Origin: Trichoplax adhaerens
Lineage: Eukaryota; Placozoa; Uniplacotomia; Trichoplacea; Trichoplacidae
Direction of reading: 5' to 3'
DNA length: 64,000 bases
Assembly (NCBI RefSeq): GCF_000150275.1
Contig: NW_002060950.1
Coordinates: forward strand, 918,106 to 982,105
Shown here one piece after another: positions 1-13,397 of this stretch. Made by a program: the position numbers and the translations under genes. How positions within the stretch are numbered: position 1 is the stretch's first letter; each line of letters begins with the position of its first letter. The notes under the pieces are model-generated. The model did not search any database. It saw only the letters and a program-made list of their open reading frames with translations, and was not told the origin of the DNA.

Positions 1-283
1 TATCTAGAGTATTGTATTGTTGCTAAATCTAGTCGAATGTTTGCTGTAGGTTAAAGGAAGTTATGTGCTTTGTAGCTAAATATTTTATAAATCAATGCAG
101 TATTCCAAGGCCATTTACTATTATACTTGATATTTTAAACATCAACATGCATATAATATATATAAGATACGGATATACATGCAACATTTACATAATAAAT
201 TAACTAGTAAGATTACAGTTGTAGAATTGTTCGCTTAATTCTGCAGACACAAAGACTTATAGCTTTAAGGTGCTAACACTTTA
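1..283. other. Intergenic, 3' flank of the first gene
   Basis: AT-rich DNA without a supported gene. It lies downstream of the minus-strand gene ending at 284 and should contain its 3' UTR. No repeat or RNA gene was recognised. Confidence 0.4.
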
Positions 284-2878
284 TCAGTTGACTTGATAGA
301 TGGTAAAGATATAGAGAGCAATAATTAGGGTTAGTTGGAATAGAAAATGTATATAATTCCTTCTATTTATATATTGTGAGTCGACATTTCTGCTTGTGTA
401 CTGACTATGCTCGCTCTTCGTTTGGGCTTTACCTCCATTACTTACGATAGTATCATTAGGTAAGGTAGTGATGGCGGCTTTTAATCCACTATTTTCAGTG
501 ATATTTCTCGTAGCGTTGAAATTCCTTGACACCAAGTCTTGCCATTTTGCTATATTCAAATAAGCTTCATTATTATTGATGCAGGTAAAAGTATCAGTTG
601 GCGTATGTAGTGTTCCATGAAGTTGCTGAGCAAGACTGCCATTTGATGTCAGTACGTGTCGAAAATCGGATTTTATTTTGTCGATTAATGTCACAGTATT
701 TTTTAGACAAATCCTAACGTACGGGCTGATGTTAATACAAGTCAATTTCTCTAGGAATAATAACTCTATTGCTTTTCTTTCTTCTTCTTGATTTAATTCA
801 AAGTAGTGACGAAATAAATGATCGATAGCATCTATTTGTAAAGCGTCTTCGAACGCGTATAGGATAGTATTTTTCCATTTTTCCACTTCCTGCCAGTAAT
901 TACATTGAACTAACATTACTCTATTACTTTTAGGTATGCTTGGATTCTTAATAAGAGCCAGGAAATGATGTTGATACTCATTTTCTAAGCCTGTAGATTT
1001 TAAGATAATTAAAACGGCATTAAGAATATCTTTAAATAATTCTGTATTGCTCTCAAATTGTAAATGTGATATTAGAAAGGTTATTAGAGTTTTTTTCTCG
1101 ATAGTCATAGCATCGCTTGTTAAATGTTGTAAAGCTTTTTTTCGAATTGCTGTTACGCTATATTTCGTTGCTAAATATTGAACTTGCTCTCGGTTAAGTT
1201 TCTGCAAGACCAATAATTGTTCAACAATTTGATTTCTAACTAATTCATTACTGGATGATGTACATGTAGAATCTATAATAACTAACCATAGATACTGAAG
1301 AATTGTTGAGGAATGATAATCTTGCTGTATCCAAAGAATAAAAATACGGATAATTTTTACTCTAGTCTCTACATAAGTATCATCTTTCAAGACTGATACC
1401 AATGTTGATAAATTAGCTTCAAAATAAGAATCACTTAATTCACTGTATTCTTGTAAAATATTGATTGCTTTGATCTTATTACTTTCATGTTGAGAAGAAA
1501 GAAGAATGCTTTGAACTATTTCTACCTGGCAAGCATTATATTTACAAATTAATACTTTTTCAATAGCTAACCGCACAGTTGAATCAAAATGGATATTATC
1601 CTCTTTAAGACAAAGCCATAACTTAGCCCGAATTTTATCCCCTAGAACATTGCTGTAATAATTAGCAAAATTAGCAAGAATATCAATTAAGTAACATTGC
1701 TGTACTGGATCAATGCCTCTATCCTCTAGAAGTTGCTTAAAAATTTCATTAACCGCTTGATTAGCATGTATTTCGAGGCGATATGTTTTAAATATTTGAT
1801 CTAATGATTTAAGTAATAATCGACGGATATATGGATTTGAAGCATGGCCAAATAAATTGGAAAAAGATACAGCAACCTGGTGTATCACTTTTGAATATAA
1901 TTCAAATTCATTTGGACATTCGATGATAAATTCTGTGAGGCTATGAATGATAATTTCTTGTTGATGATTCGCTGATGAATTATATTGTTCAATTAACCAC
2001 TGACATATTTGGCAACCAATTATATCATAATTATTTAAAATATGAACTAAATTAGATTTAGCAATGGTCAAGATTTGTAAGATGCTACAAGAATAAGTGA
2101 CATTGATTAAATTGGAGTATAGCTTATCTATTATTAAATTTGTCGGCAATATGATGTTAATCATATCGTTCATTAAACGAAACGAAGAATCATTTTGTAG
2201 TATTTTAACAGCCAACTGAATACTTTGACATAAGATACTAACTTGCTGATTAGATGATAAATTGGTTATTGGGCCTATTAGCGGAGAGTCTTTCATCTTT
2301 AACAATTCTATTGCTAATTCTTGCCATGGGTAGGATGGAGAATGAAGATGAATGATTTTATTAATGCCACATAAGCCTATGGATATATACCGGATACTTT
2401 CTCTGGATAATATTAAATTTTGATACAAGATAAAAAATTGGCTATGATTATTGTCGATATAAGGAACTAATTTGCTGGCTGTAAGGCTATGTTGCTTAGT
2501 AAGTCGATTTAAAAGAGTTTGATCGCGACCTAGGATATCAACAACATGATTGTGTAGCATACAAGGCGATGCTTGAAAAAATGATGTATCTACGATAAAA
2601 TAAAGTAATGAATAAACTTGAGTTCTTGTGGTCGATTTCATCTTCCGATGGTGATAGATGTAAATGCGGCATAGAGCAATAATTAAAATTGTAAGGTAAG
2701 GTTTAAAATTGGATCCATGAACTCGAGATATAAAGTAGCGGATAATATCATCTAATTGAGTCAGATTTTCTTGGATAATACGTAAAAAAAGATCAATCTT
2801 TTTCTTATGGCTCTGGTTATCGATTAAAATATTTTCTAAACTCTGATGCAATCGTTTCGTTTTGAAATTGTTAGCCAT
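284..2878 (-). CDS. Large intronless HEAT/ARM-like helical protein with C-terminal membrane segment
   Basis: Single uninterrupted frame of 864 residues from the ATG at 2878 to the TGA at 284-286. The frame extends 13 codons further to 2917, but only with a TTG, so the internal ATG (MANNFKTKRL) was chosen. The protein is almost entirely predicted helix, with repeated leucine/isoleucine-rich helical pairs of about 35-40 residues, as in HEAT or armadillo solenoids. No catalytic motif was seen. The last 25 residues hold a hydrophobic stretch (FLFQLTLIIALYIFTIY), which would make it a tail-anchored membrane protein. It is a diverged paralogue of the 742-residue protein at 13398-15626: both share a block with an IPK...R motif followed by W and W/I residues, and an LW..I motif upstream. 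Intronless structure is unusual beside the exon-rich genes of this window. Function is not recognised; protein scaffolding is the only inference the fold allows. A small upstream exon cannot be excluded. Confidence 0.85.
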   Translation of the reverse strand: MANNFKTKRLHQSLENILIDNQSHKKKIDLFLRIIQENLTQLDDIIRYFISRVHGSNFKPYLTILIIALCRIYIYHHRKMKSTTRTQVYSLLYFIVDTSFFQASPCMLHNHVVDILGRDQTLLNRLTKQHSLTASKLVPYIDNNHSQFFILYQNLILSRESIRYISIGLCGINKIIHLHSPSYPWQELAIELLKMKDSPLIGPITNLSSNQQVSILCQSIQLAVKILQNDSSFRLMNDMINIILPTNLIIDKLYSNLINVTYSCSILQILTIAKSNLVHILNNYDIIGCQICQWLIEQYNSSANHQQEIIIHSLTEFIIECPNEFELYSKVIHQVAVSFSNLFGHASNPYIRRLLLKSLDQIFKTYRLEIHANQAVNEIFKQLLEDRGIDPVQQCYLIDILANFANYYSNVLGDKIRAKLWLCLKEDNIHFDSTVRLAIEKVLICKYNACQVEIVQSILLSSQHESNKIKAINILQEYSELSDSYFEANLSTLVSVLKDDTYVETRVKIIRIFILWIQQDYHSSTILQYLWLVIIDSTCTSSSNELVRNQIVEQLLVLQKLNREQVQYLATKYSVTAIRKKALQHLTSDAMTIEKKTLITFLISHLQFESNTELFKDILNAVLIILKSTGLENEYQHHFLALIKNPSIPKSNRVMLVQCNYWQEVEKWKNTILYAFEDALQIDAIDHLFRHYFELNQEEERKAIELLFLEKLTCINISPYVRICLKNTVTLIDKIKSDFRHVLTSNGSLAQQLHGTLHTPTDTFTCINNNEAYLNIAKWQDLVSRNFNATRNITENSGLKAAITTLPNDTIVSNGGKAQTKSEHSQYTSRNVDSQYINRRNYIHFLFQLTLIIALYIFTIYQVN

Positions 2879-5310
2879 CTTGTAGCCAGAGTCTTTGTAG
2901 AATGACTTTCTCACCAAGAGTAATAATTTTTTTAGACTAGTATTGGGGTATCTAGAAAGATTTTTTAGGTAATTATAAACCTAGAATTATAGTAAAGGTG
3001 TCTTTGTATTCAGCTTTCAATATAGGATTATTTTTCAAGAATAAAATGATTTGTATCTAGTATTCACCATAGATTACTTTTAAGAGTTGAAGCTAAAAAT
3101 AATTTAGCTTAATTCAATAACTTGTGAATGTTTAGCCACTCTTTCTCTCTGTAACAGAATGAATTGCTGTAGATAGGCATTTTACGTAATATCGCTACAG
3201 ATTTAAAACAGCCATTTATCCATTTCAGTCGATATCTACAAGAAAATGAGAGAGTGAAAACAATGTAATAGTGTCAAGTCCTACAACGAATACATTTTGC
3301 AAAATGTCTCCAAATAAGATGGTATAGTAAAGTTAAAATTACAACGAATCTGATTCGAGTATATGGTAAGCTCTACAACTTATCATTTCAACCGAATTCC
3401 CCTCCACTTATTAAGTAGTTTTACAGTTTAAAATTGTCTCTAATTGGATTAACGAAATTGTTCTACGTTCAATAAGATCAAGACATATGTCTCTCTGTGG
3501 ATTAGCTTAGGCTAGCCATCATTACAAACTTCCAATGCAATAAGAACGTTTCGATAATTTCATTCAAAATTAACTTAAGTATCAGAAGAAAGAATTGAAA
3601 GGAGATTTTACTTGGAAATAATAATTTATTGCAAAATCTATTTTCGCATTACTAATCACTAAGATTCGACAGGTTAGGAATGAAAGATGATAGTAAAAGG
3701 AATCATTCACTTCTAGTTGCTATTAGAAACATCCTTACGGATTAATGTCCGAAGGTATCAATCTGAATTATAACGATAATATTAAAACTGTTGCCTAATA
3801 GGAAACTCCGTAGAAGAGAAGAATGTTATTCTATAACATAGTCAATGAATGATAGTGGATGAAATTCATTCAGGACTGCTCAAAAGAGAATAATCGCATA
3901 ATTATAGCTACTCTTGTAGATTAGAATTCATACAATCTTCCTATTCATGCCTTGATTGAGGCTAGATATAAATACGCATGAAAATAATAGCTTTACCTCT
4001 GTAATAGAGCTAAATCAAGACCAAATACTGGAAATGTGGCAATTTCTGTACTTGGAAGAGCAGCTCAACCTAACAAAATTACCCCAATTCTCCTTAATAA
4101 GATTTTAAGTTCAAACTTTTAAATACTGTTAGTAACTCAAAGTCTTGACCGAAAGAGCACTATTGGTAATTTCACGTCATTGTTTGATGAATTCTATATT
4201 TGGATTCTAAAGTAAATAAACTCTAGAATTTGATTCAAGTTATGCGTTATTCGTATTTTCTAATGATAATCACAATATAGGTGCAAAATTCAACTCTACT
4301 TCAATGATAGATTGCCTGTAACACTTTTAATAGACCTGACAACCATTAATTAAACAGCACTAGTGAATTTCTTGAGCATGTACCATTAATATTTAATGCC
4401 TTGAGATTTAGTCAAAACTATGTAGAATAGAAATCGGAAATAGTGGTACGAATGCTTGTGAATAGATTGCCTGTAATCAGCTGCTCAAGTCACTTTCAGG
4501 GTAAAGACAGAAAGGAGATTTCATAAATGAAATGATGTACCTTTCTACGGAAATACTTCAACTATATAAGGTTCTTGATAATATTAATTGCTTTGGATAT
4601 ACTGTATAAGAGTATTCTATTCAACGTATCGAAACGATATTGAGATGAGCTCAGGAATAAATATTTTTAAGAAATCACTGTCTTGAATGAATAAAAGTAT
4701 CCACCATTTCTATGTCATTCTATAAATGCTATATGAGCAAAGATTAAAAGGAAATGAAAGTATTTGAAAGAACGTTGCTGGGCAATTTTTTTAATCTACT
4801 TCATCACAGACTTTAAAAACGAGCTTAGAACAAAATTTCTCATGAAATCTAGATATTATCATAGATAACTATCTGCTCTGCTAGATCAATCTTAAAGTTG
4901 ACAAGATTCTATAAACTTTTATAGAACTAATTCCGTATGTAATTCGTTTACTACAGTATTCTATCATGCTGGAAATATGTTTTCAGCCTTTTGATGGAAA
5001 GAAATTATCCACGCTATTGAGACAAACATTAAAATAATTGAAATCTAAAGAATGTTAGATTTCAAGAATATGTAAACGCTTATGGATTTACTTCTGCATG
5101 CATTTAATTTATTAGAACATTCTATGATGTTAGAAATAGGAGGTTTTCATTCTTTTGATCAACAATTCCAAGGCCAAAAATGATTACTACTAAATTTAAT
5201 TAATTACATAAAAATTAAAATAATTAGCTAATAAGGGGAGCAATCATAGCATAAGCATATTAAAGTGGATGTATAATTATTTTAATTACATGCTAGGTTG
5301 AGAATTGTCT
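2879..5310. other. Intergenic, no gene seen
   Basis: AT-rich, with stop codons in every frame. Weakly similar phrases recur (for example near 4950 and 5115, a 'ttctat.atg.t..aaata' motif), suggesting very old repeats, but no unit could be defined. The promoter of the minus-strand gene starting at 2878 should lie at the left end. Confidence 0.4.
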
Positions 5311-5319
5311 TTGAATATC

Positions 5320-6350
5320 TTGATCGAATAAATTCTAACCGACTTTAAACAAGTTAACGGTGTTAAGGTTCATTAAAAAAGTAATTATACCATAAATGGA
5401 TTAATTAAGGTAGATGTATACTAGTAATTATTTCAGTTGTATACTAACCTTAAAATTTATGTTGAGTATATTTAATTAAAAGGAATAAATTCTAATCGAC
5501 CTTAAAAATTGAACGATATTAAAGCTTATTAAAAAGAGTAATAATACTATAAATATATTGAGGTAGATGTACTCGTCCACTCATAATTATCCTCATTACA
5601 TGCTAAAGTGAGAATTTACGTTGAATATTCAGAAGGAACAACTTCTAACCGACTTTAACAAATTAATGGTGTTAAAACTCATTAGCAAGAGTAATAATAC
5701 CATAAACGTATTACGCATTAAGGCAGAAGTACACTCGTAATTATCTACAGTAAATTGCATACCAAAGTGAGATTTTACGTTAAATATTCAAAAGGAATAA
5801 ATTCTAACTGATTTTAGTAAATTAACGATGTTAAAACGCATTAAGGTAGATATAGAACTATTTCAATTGCATGTCAAGGTGAGAATTTGCGCTGAATGTC
5901 TAAAAGAAATAACTTCTAGCCAACTTTAACAAATTAATGGTGTTAAAACTCATTAACAAGAGTAATTGGACCATAGACGTATTAAGGCAAATGTAGAACT
6001 ATCTCAATTGCATGCCAGAGTGAGAAATTTTCGTCGAATATTTAAAAGGAACAAATTCTAACCGTTTCCAGGGAGCTAATGGAGTAAACATTCTTAAGAG
6101 TAGCAATCACATAATTGGATTAAGGTAGATGTATCTCAAAATTGCAGGTCAGAATAAGAATTTACGTTTAAAAGGAATCATTTTCTAACCGACTTTAATA
6201 AATGAACAAAGTTAAAGGGGATCAAAAAGAGTAATTATACCATAAACTGAGTAAGATAGGTGTATGATTACCTCAATTACACGTCGGATTGAGAATTTGC
6301 TTTTAGAAGAAATCATTTTCTAACCGATTTTAACAATCTAACAGCATTAT
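5320..6350. repeat. Degenerate tandem repeat family 1, about eight copies
   Basis: A phrase close to 'ttctaaccgactttaa' recurs near 5332, 5491, 5645, 5805, 5913, 6055, 6182 and 6320. It is followed by 'attaac(g/a)gtgttaa', 'cattaa.aagagtaat', 'ttaaggtagatgta' and 'agtgagaattta'. Spacing is 110-160 bp, so units have internal deletions. Copies are diverged and non-coding. Confidence 0.75.
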
Positions 6351-6764
6351 AGCACATTTGTTAATAAGCAGAGATGCTCAAATGCTTTATCTCCAATCAC
6401 CCATTCCATCGTGGACTGCTTTAACTGTTAAAGAGATTTAGCACTTGTACATAACAAGGTAGAATATTTTACCACTGCAGTAGACAGTAACATATCTTTG
6501 CGATGATAAAACGGATAATTGCATTTTAGAGGTGGAAAATAAATGTTTCTTATTTTGAAAATATCTTTTTCATTCAATTGGCATAAAAGAGAAAAGTCAA
6601 TAATAAGTGACAATAAAAATCTTCCTTGTTATTATTACTATGTTCTATACAAAGTTCCTTCAAAGCTATTAATATATTATTTGATTGAAATTGATGATTA
6701 AAATTTTCTGGCTAAGGAAGAAATGCTATCTTCTGATATATTACTGCTTAATATTGATTATAAT

Positions 6765-8150
6765 GGACTCCAGTATCACCGAGGATGGATCTGGAATCAT
6801 TCTTAGTACTCTCTATCTAGCCGTTAATCGTAGATTAAAATGAATTAATCTATTTTTCGATTCTAGTCATAACAGGAATCTCGTATGAAACGATGATTTT
6901 CTCATTTTAAGATGAGCTAGAAGGGAAGTGTTACTGTCCTATTGAATGTTATTTAAACATTAGTATCGTTATAATACCCTTCTGAGTGAGTTAAAGAATC
7001 CCCAGTGAGATTGGATCTGGAATTATTTTTAGCTCTCTTTAAATAAACGTCGATGGTAGATTAAGGTAAATTTATAGATTTCTCACATCAAGATATAAAG
7101 GAATTTTTAATGAAATGATTTCCTTATTTTACGACGAGAGCTAGGAAGGAAGTACTACCGTGCTGTCCGATGGAATACTACTTTAATATGAGCATCATTA
7201 CAATACACTTCTGCATCATCAAGAAAAGATCTGGGATCATTTTTAGCACTCTTCATTAGACTGTTAATTGTAGATTAAAGTGTATTAATCTATTTCTCAC
7301 ATCTAGCTATATAAGAAATCGTAAATGAAACGATTGTCTTATTTTATGACTAGCTAGAAATGAGGCGTTACTGTCTGGTGCAATATTACTTTAACATTAG
7401 TATCGTTCTAATGCACTCCTGAGTCAGTGATGAATCCTCTGTGAAGATGGATCTGGAATTATTTTGAGCTCGCTTTATACAACTACTGATGGTAGAATAA
7501 AGTAAATTAATGCATTTGTCTCATCTAGGTATAGAAAGATTCTTGAATGAAACGATTCTCTTATTTTAAGAGGAACTAGAAAGGAAGTTCTACTGTCCGA
7601 GAGATTATGAATTTAATATCAGTATCCTGCTAATGCACTCCTGGATAACAGGATAGATCTATGATTATTCTTATTACTTTTTATATATCGATTGATTATA
7701 AATTAAAGCAAAATGATTTGGTTCTTAATTCTAGGAATAAAAGGAATTATTAATGGAACATTTTCTTATTTGAAAACGAACTTGAGAGGAACGATAGACG
7801 TCCGACGTAACACTACTTCAATATTAGAGTCGTTATAATACAATCCTGCATGACTTAGGGTGGGTTGCTACCATTACCGGCTATAGATTAAGCTAAATGA
7901 ATTTCTTAATTCTATGCGGAAAAGAACCTTTAAAGAAACGATTTCTTAACTTATGATAAATTAGAAAGGAAAACTTCCATTGTTAAACACAATTCTGAAT
8001 AACTGAGGATGGATTTGTGATTGTTTTTCGCGCTTCTTGATATCATTCTTGGTTATAGATTAAAAGTCAATTGATTTATTTCTTAATTCTATACAAAAAC
8101 GGTACCTATAAGCGAAATAATTTTCTTATTTTAAGAAGAAATTAAGGGTC
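6765..8150. repeat. Degenerate tandem repeat family 2, about 215-bp unit, six to seven copies
   Basis: Units begin with a phrase like 'gatggatctggaat.att.ttag..ctc' near 6785, 7010, 7220, 7450, 7640, 7860 and 8005. They continue with 'gatta.a.taaattaat', 'tctcatctag.tata', 'tgaaacgatt.tcttatttta' and 'agaaaggaagt.ctactgtc'. The last copies are shortened. The unit is unrelated to the family just to the left. Confidence 0.8.
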
Positions 8151-10670
8151 TTTGGCTGATATAATGGCCTGACTAAGAATGGATATGTATTTATTGCAAT
8201 AATACGATGGTCATATCTATCAGGAGATTGTTAACCAGCTTGAATAGGAGCTGAAACTATCATTCAACTGCTCTTACTCGTATCTGGAAGTTGGTCACCA
8301 GGTTTTCCCAAAAATTGGAACTATCATTAGTAAAATGATCATGTCCTTCAATTACATGTGCATCAGTATGTTATTAACCAGTTTATAAATGGAAACTATC
8401 ATTTATAGGACATCCTTTAACTACTTATTAATCAGGAAGTTGTTCATCAGCTGATGAAAAATTGAAACTATTATTAATAAAATGATTGTTCTAATCTTGG
8501 CTAGTTCTAGTTCAACCGTTGATGGAGTAGCTTTGATTAAACAAGAATAGATCAAATCATTACACATGAATATGACTTGGATACTTTTTCTACTAACCTG
8601 TACATTCGCTATTTGCCCACGAAAACAAAATGAATTTTCTTCTACTTTGCCAGTAATGAAAAGCATCTTTAGTAAAATGATTTTCAAGACTTTATGAGTC
8701 TTAGTGCCACTGTTAGAGTCGTTACTTTGAGCCACAAAGATTGAATATCTAATTTTAAGGATAGTATCGCAATTCTTTTTCTATTGGTGCTTTAACAGAG
8801 ATTGAATGTGTAAGTTGATGATACGATTACAATGCCTTTCTATCGGTGCCTTAACAGAGATCGAATACGTATGTAGACGATAGGAATATGATATTTTACT
8901 GTCGGTAAATTATAAGCCAACCGTTAATGTCGTTCTTTTGAGTAACAGAGACCGAATATGTAAAGTTAAGGATAGGATTGTGATCCTTTTCTTTTAGCAC
9001 CTTAGCTCGACATCGACTATAATTTGACTAATCTTCCGGTGGATTCGGAATGAATTGAAACTATTTTTAAAAAGGATTGCTGTCGTCAATTTAGACCCAC
9101 TAAAATGGAATAAGCAGTCCTTAGATGACGATGTTCTGCTACTAATTTGTACTTTGAAATTGGTCATTTGCCAACATAATTGATTTCTGCCAAAGCTTCA
9201 GAATAAAACAGATCTCTTATGAATATAGACTATAGTATATTACAGAACCGGTAGTAGAAGATCCGTGGTTAGATTAATAGTGTTCTTAATATTGTTATTT
9301 CTCCCAACGATAGAAGCTGTAGATAATCAGTTCTGTATAAGATTACTCAGGCTTGATCAATCAATGCCCACTTAAATCCATTGATTTGCATTTTAATTTG
9401 TTCAATGACAAAAGTCTCGAATAAGGTCATTGACTAGATTAAGTTCTATTCTTATTGTTCCAATTCATTAACCTGTAAGAAATATTCAAATCAACTATTT
9501 TAATAAGCTTTTTGTATTTATTTGAAAGTGCCATTAGAACCCCGTTGATCGAAAAATTCAGTTAATAAAGCTTTATGCCGCTGCAGTTCTTGCCTATTAT
9601 AATTAATGAGACTTTAAAGCAGAAAGTAACTAATTAGAAATTTTTTTACGATTGCGTAACCAATGAATCGATTTGGATGGAGATTTTGAAAGTTTAATAG
9701 ATAGAAGGCAATAAGATTGAAAAATTCTAGACCAATTTCTGACTAATATACGAAATTTAGGCAGTTTAGGAAACTAATGAATAGGCTTTAATTATATAGT
9801 TATGTACGATTCCAGATGGGCAAAAAGCAATATAATTAATAAGAAATTTTTAGAGCTATTTAATTCTTGTCAAGATACGCTAATAGCCAGCTTACAGATA
9901 TTACCATATCTATAGGCTGGAATAAAAATATCAAACTTTTCACCTTTCTGCAGTCAAACGGAGAATTTTAAAGAAGAGAGAGTAATCAATTCTGCAGAGA
10001 TGTTAAATTCAATAATCGTATTTGTTTACAAATGAATTAGATATATTTTACACCTACCATTAGTGATATCTTAGACTTTTTTAACCCTTATGTGAATTTC
10101 ATTTCCATGATAGGGTCTTAAATATCGATCTACTACTATAAAGCATGCATTTACAATATATTGCCAAGATTAAAATTTTTTAGTATGAAGTGCTAACTGT
10201 TATTCCTAACAATCATACTATGAAATAAGGATAAAGAGGAAATGAAATGGACTACTTGAAATTATGACAATACTGCGTATAAGCCATGATTTCGTGGTGT
10301 GATAATTAATTTTTTTCTTAACTTTGACAAGATTTTTGCAAAATAACGATTGAAAGTTGATTAAACCACCAACTAAAATATATTCTCATACTTTTCTATT
10401 CATATTGATATCAGGAAAAGATTCGATATTTGATGAATATCTTGTGCTATAAATCCCATACAGTAGATTACAAATGGAACATATCGGGAAGCATGCACTG
10501 TGTATCAAGTAGCTTACTTCTGCACTAAAACATACTGCCGATTAGAGATTGTATAACGACTAATTTCAACACTTCGCTTTACGATTACATTGTACTTGAA
10601 ATTCGACAGGATATGGGTAAAGTGATAGAATCATTCAAATTTTAAAAAGAAAACTATGACTGCTTAATGT
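8151..10670. repeat. Intergenic with two further short degenerate repeat patches
   Basis: No gene was found. From about 8235 to 8490 a phrase 'gaaactatcatt.ata' recurs every 70-80 bp. From about 8735 to 8990 a phrase 'taacagagatcgaatatgta' followed by 'gatagga.tatgat.cttttct' recurs three to four times. The rest, to 10670, is AT-rich without a clear pattern. Confidence 0.5.
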
Positions 10671-10679
10671 CTAGATCAA

Positions 10680-11900
10680 CTAAGATGCAACAAGTTAGAA
10701 CCATCCTAATAGAATAGTAGTGAGCGAATGTTTACATGAATCTAATAAAATTTATTTTTCACAGTCGGTCAGATACATCTTTCAAACAGATATAAATCGC
10801 ACTCTTAGTATCGCTACTCTATATGACAATTCAATTTGCTCCCGATATGATATACTTTAACGGTACAAAATACCATAAATTATATAAAATTGGCCATAAC
10901 TCAGGGGTAGCTTTGAACTCAGAACTATCCTAACAGAAGAGTAGCGAGCGAATGTTTGCCAACAGCAAATAAACTATTCTTTAAGTTAAAGTCGATCAGT
11001 ACTTTCAAAAACTGATAGAAATTAAATTCTTAGCGCTATAACTGCGTTTAATAATTCTGTCTTGACATGTTATACTTTAATAACGGTACATGATCACATA
11101 AACGATAGGAAATTGGCTATAACTCGAAAATATTTTTGACTCAGAACTATTCCAATCGAACAGTAGCAACCGCATGTTTGCGAAAAACAATTACAATCAC
11201 AATTATTTTTGCAGTCAGTTGGTTAGATCTTTCAGACCTATATATATGGAACTCTTGGCACGGCTGCCATATATAACAATTCTCTCCCGATAAGGTATAC
11301 TGTACTTTAACGATACAAGACACTATAAATCGTAGAAAATTAAACATAACCCGAGGATAACTTTGAACTCGGAACTATCTTAATAGAACAGTAGCGAGTG
11401 GGTGTTTGCTAGAAACAAATAAAATTATTCTTTACAGTCAATAGTTACATTTCAAACTGATACAAATAGAATCCTTAGCGTTATTACGGTACTGGTATGC
11501 AACAATTTCGTCCTGATATGATATATTTGAAGGATACATGATAGTATAAATGATCGGAAATTGGCCATCACTCGAGGATATTTTTGAACTCAAAACTATC
11601 CTAATGGAACGGTAGCGAATGAATGTTTGCTAGCAGTAAATAAAAACTATTCTTTACAGTCAATTTGTACCCAAAAAATTATAGAAATCGAATTCTCTGC
11701 ACTATCACTATATGTGATGATTCTGCCCCGATATGACATACCGTACATTAATAACGGTACGTGATAGTATAGAAGATAGGAAATTAGCTATAAATCGAGG
11801 ATATCTTTGAACTCCATAATAGCAGCGAGCGAGTGCTTGCTAGAAACAAATAAAACTATTCTTTACAATTAATTGATCACGTTTCAAACTATTATAAATT
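10680..11900. repeat. Degenerate tandem repeat family 3, about 225-bp unit, about six copies
   Basis: The phrase 'agaactatcctaat.gaacagtagcgagcgaatg' recurs near 10690, 10922, 11145, 11370, 11592 and 11815. Each copy continues with 'tttgctag.aacaaataaa.ctattctttacagtca', 'atagaaat.gaattcttagc.ctat', 'cgatatgatatac' and 'ggtacatgata.tataaa'. The period is near 225 bp with moderate divergence. Confidence 0.85.
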
Positions 11901-12199
11901 GAATCATTTTTCCTACTAAATGTATTATTTTAATATTCAGACATATACTATATAGCAGCCATAATAATTCGTTATTTTAGAAAGCCATATTCCAATATTA
12001 AACTAGTAATAATTATATGAAAGGTGTAATATTTCATGACTAGCTACATTTATCTGCAATAGTCTAATAGCGTCTAACGTGATTAATAAAAGAAAAGCTA
12101 ATTGAAAACGTCCTAATAACTCCGCCTTAAAAAAAAATAGTTTTGTGGTATTTTGTTTACAATTAATTATTCATCTATGATAGGAAAAATTAATATGGT

Positions 12200-12570
12200 T
12201 TAATTTAAAGACCACACGTGCAATGAGACTTTTAAGGTGCATTTTGTTAATAATAATTATCAATTACTATAGAAGAATTAGTAATTTAGCTAAAATATTG
12301 CACCTTTAATGAGACTTTTATGCTGCATTTATTAACAAGAATTAATCAATTATAGGAAGAATTAATAGTTTAGCAAAAAGATCATACGTATAAAGAGACT
12401 TTTCATGTTGCATTTTGTTAACAACAATCAATCTTTTTTAGGAAGAATTAATAGTTTAGCTAAAAGATCATACTATGGTCGTATGATGAGACTTTTCTAT
12501 TTGGTTAATAGCGATTAGTTTCTCATAGAAAGAATTAATCGTTTAGTAAAAGGTCGTACGTGTAATGATA
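12200..12570. repeat. Degenerate tandem repeat family 4, about 85-bp unit, five copies
   Basis: Units carry 'gagacttttcatgttgcattttgttaa', 'aatcaat..tataggaagaattaatagtttagc' and 'aaaagatcatacg'. Starts are near 12210, 12300, 12385, 12470 and 12545. Non-coding. Confidence 0.75.
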
Positions 12571-13397
12571 CTGTTATATCACACATGAAGAAAATAGATA
12601 CCCAACTTAATTAGATTATTATTGGCAAACGAGTGCATAAAGAGCAGAAGATAATCTGCGATAAATCAAGTTAGCGTAGAGAATAATATGATAACAAGAG
12701 ATTAATAACACTATTAAACAAAGGTAAAAGATATACAAACTATTCGAATTGACACTAAAGTGTTTAAATTTGCATGTAGACAACATGTATAGACAGATTC
12801 TATAGAGTTTGTATAACGATATTGTTAATTGCTTAAAATTAAATCAAAGTATAATTAGTATAGTTTACTAGTAAAAATTTTGAGAAGATTTAGATGAAAT
12901 CCATTACAGAGGGTAAAGTGCAATTTTGTCCATACACCCCTATTACTAGTATACATAACTTAGCAATAATGAATCTAAATCCTTTGGCTCTACTAACTAA
13001 ATGCCATTAGTAACAACTAGCGTATGAGCGTGTACCTGCTTTTGGGTCGATAGCTGCTATTGAAACTGCTAGGAGCTTGCTTCTGAACAAAATATTAGTT
13101 CATGATTGCAATTCACTTCATATGTGTTTTAGACCAATATTGAAATTACTATGGAATAGAACTAATTTTACGATTAAATTCCAGAGATTAACCTTAAATA
13201 GCTAACCGTAATGAACGATTGCATGAAACAGTCAAGTACCACAAGTTATGATAAAAAAATAGCTACGCCGTTGATACAGACAAGAACCCTTCAACTAACT
13301 AAAATCATGCAATCATTTCTAAAGTAATAGACTTGATTGAATTTAATCGACTAACTAGATATAAGATAGGCCATTGAATACTTTAGCTTGATTAAGA
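12571..13397. other. Intergenic, no gene seen
   Basis: AT-rich DNA with stop codons in all frames. It contains the 3' flank of the minus-strand gene ending at 13398. No repeat unit or RNA gene was recognised. Confidence 0.4.

Noticed and set aside
2879-2917. N-terminal extension of the 864-residue protein
   Set aside because: It would start at TTG; the next in-frame ATG at 2878 is the credible start.
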